A stretch of 42,584 nucleotides of DNA, from assembly GCF_012952065.1 (NCBI RefSeq), contig NZ_JABCJJ010000022.1:1-42584 (forward strand), in the 5' to 3' direction. This document shows positions 40,106 to 42,584 of this stretch, piece after piece. Made by a program: the position numbers and the translations under genes. How positions within the stretch are numbered: position 1 is the first letter of the stretch; each line of letters begins with the position of its first letter. The notes under the pieces are model-generated. The model saw nothing but the letters and a program-made list of their open reading frames with translations. It did not search any database and was not told the DNA's origin. This DNA comes from Cellulomonas fimi. GTDB taxonomy: Bacteria > Actinomycetota > Actinomycetes > Actinomycetales > Cellulomonadaceae.

Positions 40106-41038
40106 GTGACGGTCCAGGATGTCCAGCGCGCCACGTCGCGCCGCCGCAAGACCGGCCCCCCCGAGGTGTACGACTTCCGGCGGCCGATGACCCTCGTGCG
40201 CGAGCACGGGCGGATCCTCGAGATGGCCTTCGAGACGTTCGCCCGCCAGTGGGGCAACCAGCTGGTCGCCCGTCTGCGCGCGAGCGCCCAGATCTCGATC
40301 GACTCCGTGACGATGAGCTCGTACGACGAGTACGTCCGGAGCCTCCCGACGCACACCGTCATGGTGATGTGCACGCTCGACCCGAGCCGCGCGACCGCCG
40401 TCGTGCAGGTGCCGACCGCGATGACGATGAGCTGGGTCGACTACCTGCTCGGCGGCCCCGGCATGGTCTACGGCGAGCCGACCCGCGAGCTCACCGAGAT
40501 CGAGTTCGAGCTGGTGCGCGACCTGCTCCAGCACTCGCTCGGCGACCTCACCTACGCGTTCGAGTCGATCCTGCCGATCAAGGTCGCGGTCCAGTCCGTG
40601 CAGTACGCACCGCAGTTCGTGCAGGCCGTCGCGGCGTCGTCGCCCGTGATCGTCGCGACGTTCACGGCCAAGGTCGGCGAGCTCGAGGACACCGCGACGA
40701 TCATGCTGCCGGCCGACGTGATCCTCGCGAACCTCCGCGCGGGCGAGGCGACCGACAGCCGCACCGCCGACGAGCGTGCCGCGCACGCCGACGCCCTCGC
40801 GCGCCTCGCGCTCGGGATGGAGGACGTCCCGGTCCCGGTGGCGGTCCGCTTCGGACCGGTCACCGTGCGCCCCGCCGACGTGGTCGGCCTCGCCGTCGGC
40901 GACGTCCTCCAGCTGAACCACCCCACCACCCGTCCTCTCGACGTCGTCGTCGACGACGTCGTGCTCGCCCAGGCTGCGGCCGGGACCCAGGGCACGCGGC
41001 TCGCGTGCCTCGTCGTGAACTCCGAGGAGACCTCCTGA
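40106..41038 (+). CDS. fliM: Flagellar motor switch protein FliM
   Basis: A 310-residue C-ring protein. It reads VYDFRRPMTLVREHGRILEM then FETFARQWGNQLVARLRA, followed by a CheC-like middle domain (MVMCTLDPSRATAVVQVPTA, LLGGPGMVYGEPTRELTEIE) and a C-terminal FliN-like (SpoA) domain (PVAVRFGPVTVRPADVVGLAVGDVL). GTG 40106 was chosen since GTG 40043 has no ribosome site and would place a predicted promoter inside the gene. The mRNA would then be leaderless. The N-terminal CheY-binding peptide (LSQxEIDALL) is absent with either start. The stop overlaps fliN (TGATG). Confidence 0.9.
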   Translation: MTVQDVQRATSRRRKTGPPEVYDFRRPMTLVREHGRILEMAFETFARQWGNQLVARLRASAQISIDSVTMSSYDEYVRSLPTHTVMVMCTLDPSRATAVVQVPTAMTMSWVDYLLGGPGMVYGEPTRELTEIEFELVRDLLQHSLGDLTYAFESILPIKVAVQSVQYAPQFVQAVAASSPVIVATFTAKVGELEDTATIMLPADVILANLRAGEATDSRTADERAAHADALARLALGMEDVPVPVAVRFGPVTVRPADVVGLAVGDVLQLNHPTTRPLDVVVDDVVLAQAAAGTQGTRLACLVVNSEETS

Positions 41039-41790
41039 TGCCCGCCACCGCTCCGCGCGCCGCGCAGACCGCCGCAGCCCCCGCGCAGACCGCCGCCGCA
41101 CCCCCCGCCGCGACCGCACGCGCCGCCGCCGACCTGCTGGTCACGCTCCTGCCGTCGACCGTGCCGCTCGCGGTCGCGCCGCTCGGCCCCGGGCAGGGTC
41201 CCTCGCCCGCGGACTCCGCCGTCGTCGCGACGTTCGTCGGCGCGACGAGCGTCGAGCTGGTGCTGGTCGCCGAGCTCGCGGTCGCGCAGGCGCTCGTCGG
41301 CGACGGCGCCGCTCCGCTGTCGCTCGCCGACGCGCTGCGCCCGGCGCTCGAGGCCGCGGCGGGCGCGTTCGGCCCCGGCGTGCTCGACGTCGCGGAGGTC
41401 CGCCCCGTGGGCGGGGACCTCGCGGGCGACGGCCTCGAGGCCTTCGCGCTCGTGGCCGACGGCGCCCCCCAGGCCTGGTTCGGCGTCCGGGCCCGCACGA
41501 AGGCCCCCGTCGTGCCGCAGCAGCGCGACGGCGTCGAGCGCGCGGACCTGCGCCTGCTCTACGACGTCGACATGACGCTCACCGCCGAGATCGGCCGCAC
41601 GAAGCTCCCCGTCCGTCAGGTGCTCGAGCTGGTGCCCGGCGCCGTGCTCGAGCTCGACCGCGCCGCGGGCGCGCCCGCCGACGTCATGGTCAACGGGCGT
41701 CTCATCGCGCGCGGCGAGGTCGTCGTCGTCGACGAGGACTACGGCATCCGCATCACCGAGATCGTCTCGGCCGACGCCGCCACCGCCTGA
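41038..41790 (+). CDS. fliN: Flagellar motor switch protein FliN (two-domain, FliY-like)
   Basis: A 250-residue C-ring protein, about twice the size of a minimal FliN. Residues 1-30 are an Ala/Pro/Thr linker. Residues about 32-165 form an extra domain (VATFVGATSVELVLVAELAVAQ, SLADALRPALEAAAGAFGPG) that resembles the CheC-like half of FliY. Residues about 170-245 are the SpoA domain: LRLLYDVDMTLTAEIGRTKLPV and VLELVPGAVLELDRAAGAP, then GRLIARGEVVVVDEDYGIRITEI. No CheC phosphatase (EX3N) motifs could be picked out by eye. It is coupled to fliM and fliO through TGATG junctions. Confidence 0.92.
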   Translation: MPATAPRAAQTAAAPAQTAAAPPAATARAAADLLVTLLPSTVPLAVAPLGPGQGPSPADSAVVATFVGATSVELVLVAELAVAQALVGDGAAPLSLADALRPALEAAAGAFGPGVLDVAEVRPVGGDLAGDGLEAFALVADGAPQAWFGVRARTKAPVVPQQRDGVERADLRLLYDVDMTLTAEIGRTKLPVRQVLELVPGAVLELDRAAGAPADVMVNGRLIARGEVVVVDEDYGIRITEIVSADAATA

Positions 41791-42416
41791 TGGACGCCCT
41801 CCTCCTCGGGCTGCGCGTGGCGCTCGCCCTCGCGTCCGTGCTCGGCCTGATCTGGTTCGCCGGGCGCAAGCTCGCGGGCACCGCCGGCGTGCGCCGCACC
41901 CGCTCGGTCCCGCTCGCCGTGATCGGCCGGCAGTCGCTGGGCAAGGGTGCGGGCGTGGCTCTCGTCGAGGTCGCGGGCCGCGTCCTGCTGCTCGGCGTGG
42001 GTGACCAGGGTGTGCGCGTGCTCACGGAGATCGACGTGCCTGCGGCCGACGGAGCCGACGACGGCGCCGCTGCGCCCGCGGCCGACGCGCCACGTGCTGT
42101 GGCTGGGCTGGGCGGCGTGCTGGTGCCGGTGACCGAGGTGCGCGAGGAGCTCGACCTGTCGGTGCTCGAGCAGGACCCGACGGCGCTCGACGACCCCGAG
42201 CGGGTCGCCGAGCTCGCGGCGCTCGCGGGCCTCGCGGCGTCCACGAGCGCGCGGCGGTCCGGCGCGCTGCAGACCGGCGCGCTGCAGACCGGCGCGCCGA
42301 CCGGCGCACGCCAGACCGGCGCACGCCAGACCGCAGCGCTGCAGGGCTCGATCCTGTCACCCGAGACGTGGCGTCGTGCGGTCGACGTGGTGCAGCAACG
42401 GACCGTGCGCCGGTGA
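41790..42416 (+). CDS. fliO: Flagellar biosynthetic protein FliO
   Basis: A 208-residue single-pass membrane protein that assists assembly of the FliP/FliQ/FliR export gate. The membrane helix is LGLRVALALASVLGLIWFAG (6-25). The cytoplasmic domain contains SVPLAVIGRQSLGKGAGVAL and LVEVAGRVLLLGVGDQGVRVL, the typical FliO pattern. Residues about 157-182 are repeat-encoded (42261-42332). Placement between fliN and fliP is standard. The stop overlaps the fliP GTG (GTGA). Confidence 0.9.
   Translation: MDALLLGLRVALALASVLGLIWFAGRKLAGTAGVRRTRSVPLAVIGRQSLGKGAGVALVEVAGRVLLLGVGDQGVRVLTEIDVPAADGADDGAAAPAADAPRAVAGLGGVLVPVTEVREELDLSVLEQDPTALDDPERVAELAALAGLAASTSARRSGALQTGALQTGAPTGARQTGARQTAALQGSILSPETWRRAVDVVQQRTVRR
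42261..42332 (+). repeat. 15-base coding tandem repeats in fliO
   Basis: GGCGCGCTGCAGACC occurs twice (42261-42275, 42276-42290), then a 12-base variant, then GGCGCACGCCAGACC twice (42303-42317, 42318-42332). They encode GALQT GALQT GAPT GARQT GARQT. Confidence 0.9.
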
Positions 42417-42456
42417 CGGCCACCCAGCGCCTCGTGCGGACCGTGCTCGCGGTCGC
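42413..42456 (+). pseudogene. fliP: Broken 5' end of fliP
   Basis: GTG at 42413 overlaps the fliO stop (GTGA), as expected for fliP. The first 14-15 codons (MTATQRLVRTVLAVA) look like the start of the FliP signal sequence. After about 42456 the frame becomes Ser/Arg/Pro-rich nonsense, and the next frame reads a different protein. FliP is essential for flagellar export, so either this copy is disrupted or the sequence was joined wrongly at the window edge. Confidence 0.5.
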
Positions 42457-42584
42457 TACTGGGACGGCCGCGACACCGTGGAGCAGATGCGCGCCGGCGG
42501 GTCGCGGAACTGGCGGCAGATGGAGTGGCCCGGGTTCCACTTCGAGGAGCAGGTCGGCGCCCTGCTCAACGTCGCCTACCCGAC
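42457..42584 (+). CDS. Fragment of an unrelated protein, possibly restriction-endonuclease-like
   Basis: This frame reads YWDGRDTVEQMRAGGSRNWR, then QMEWPGFHFEEQVGALLNVA, then YP to the end of the window with no stop. Composition and aromatic content are those of a real globular protein, unlike the neighbouring shadow frames. It has no start and begins exactly where fliP stops making sense. The WRQMEW-GF-F pattern recalls, from memory and with low certainty, ApaLI-type restriction endonucleases. The 42 residues are too few for a firm family call. Confidence 0.4.

Overview
The window is very GC-rich, densely packed DNA, probably from a motile actinobacterium. A Cellulomonas-like member of the Micrococcales is the best guess. 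The basis is codon usage strongly biased to G or C in the third position, frequent GTG starts, ATGA/GTGA gene overlaps, and an actinobacterial flagellar gene order with FlbD, a two-domain FliN and no P- or L-ring genes. No rRNA, tRNA, CRISPR array, transposase or integrase was found.

Left edge (1-3600). A short minus-strand GGDEF-like tail (about 1-113) abuts the 3' end of a plus-strand Hsp90/sacsin-like ATPase gene at an illogical junction. An MFS transporter, a DUF2530 membrane protein and an EAL-HDOD protein follow. Flagellar block 1 (3587-6826, minus) is flgN-flgK-flgL-fliW, running into the EAL-HDOD gene. Divergent from it is a motility sigma factor (fliA-like, 7088-8005), then fliC, fliD, fliS and a small fliT-position gene. 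A three-gene cassette follows (11906-15606): an alpha/beta hydrolase, an unknown helical protein and an unknown beta-rich protein. It does not look flagellar.

The large export and basal-body operon runs 15967-25481: flgB-flgC-fliE-fliF-fliG-fliH-fliI-fliJ-fliK-flgD-flgE. Three copies of a palindromic REP-like sequence lie at the end of fliH and before fliI. After flgE, where flbD is normally expected, there is instead a non-flagellar block of about 12 kb (25489-37320). It holds ccdA on the plus strand and, on the minus strand, an unusual Lgt-like fusion, a Tat-exported multicopper oxidase and a complete System I cytochrome c maturation operon (ccmA-B-C-D-E-F-H-I-G). The flagellar genes then resume: flbD-motA-motB-fliL and fliM-fliN-fliO. 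The window ends about 45 bases into fliP, where the reading changes abruptly to a fragment of another protein.

The flagellar genes together encode rod, MS ring, switch, export ATPase, hook, hook-associated proteins, filament, chaperones and stator. Five upstream regions (flgN, fliC, flgB, flbD, fliM) share a CTCA-N15/16-nCCGAT motif, which looks like the promoter of the FliA-type sigma factor encoded here. A perfect TGTGA-N6-TCACA palindrome upstream of fliA suggests control by a CRP/GlxR-family regulator. Chemotaxis genes, csrA, fliQ, fliR, flhA and flhB are not in the window.
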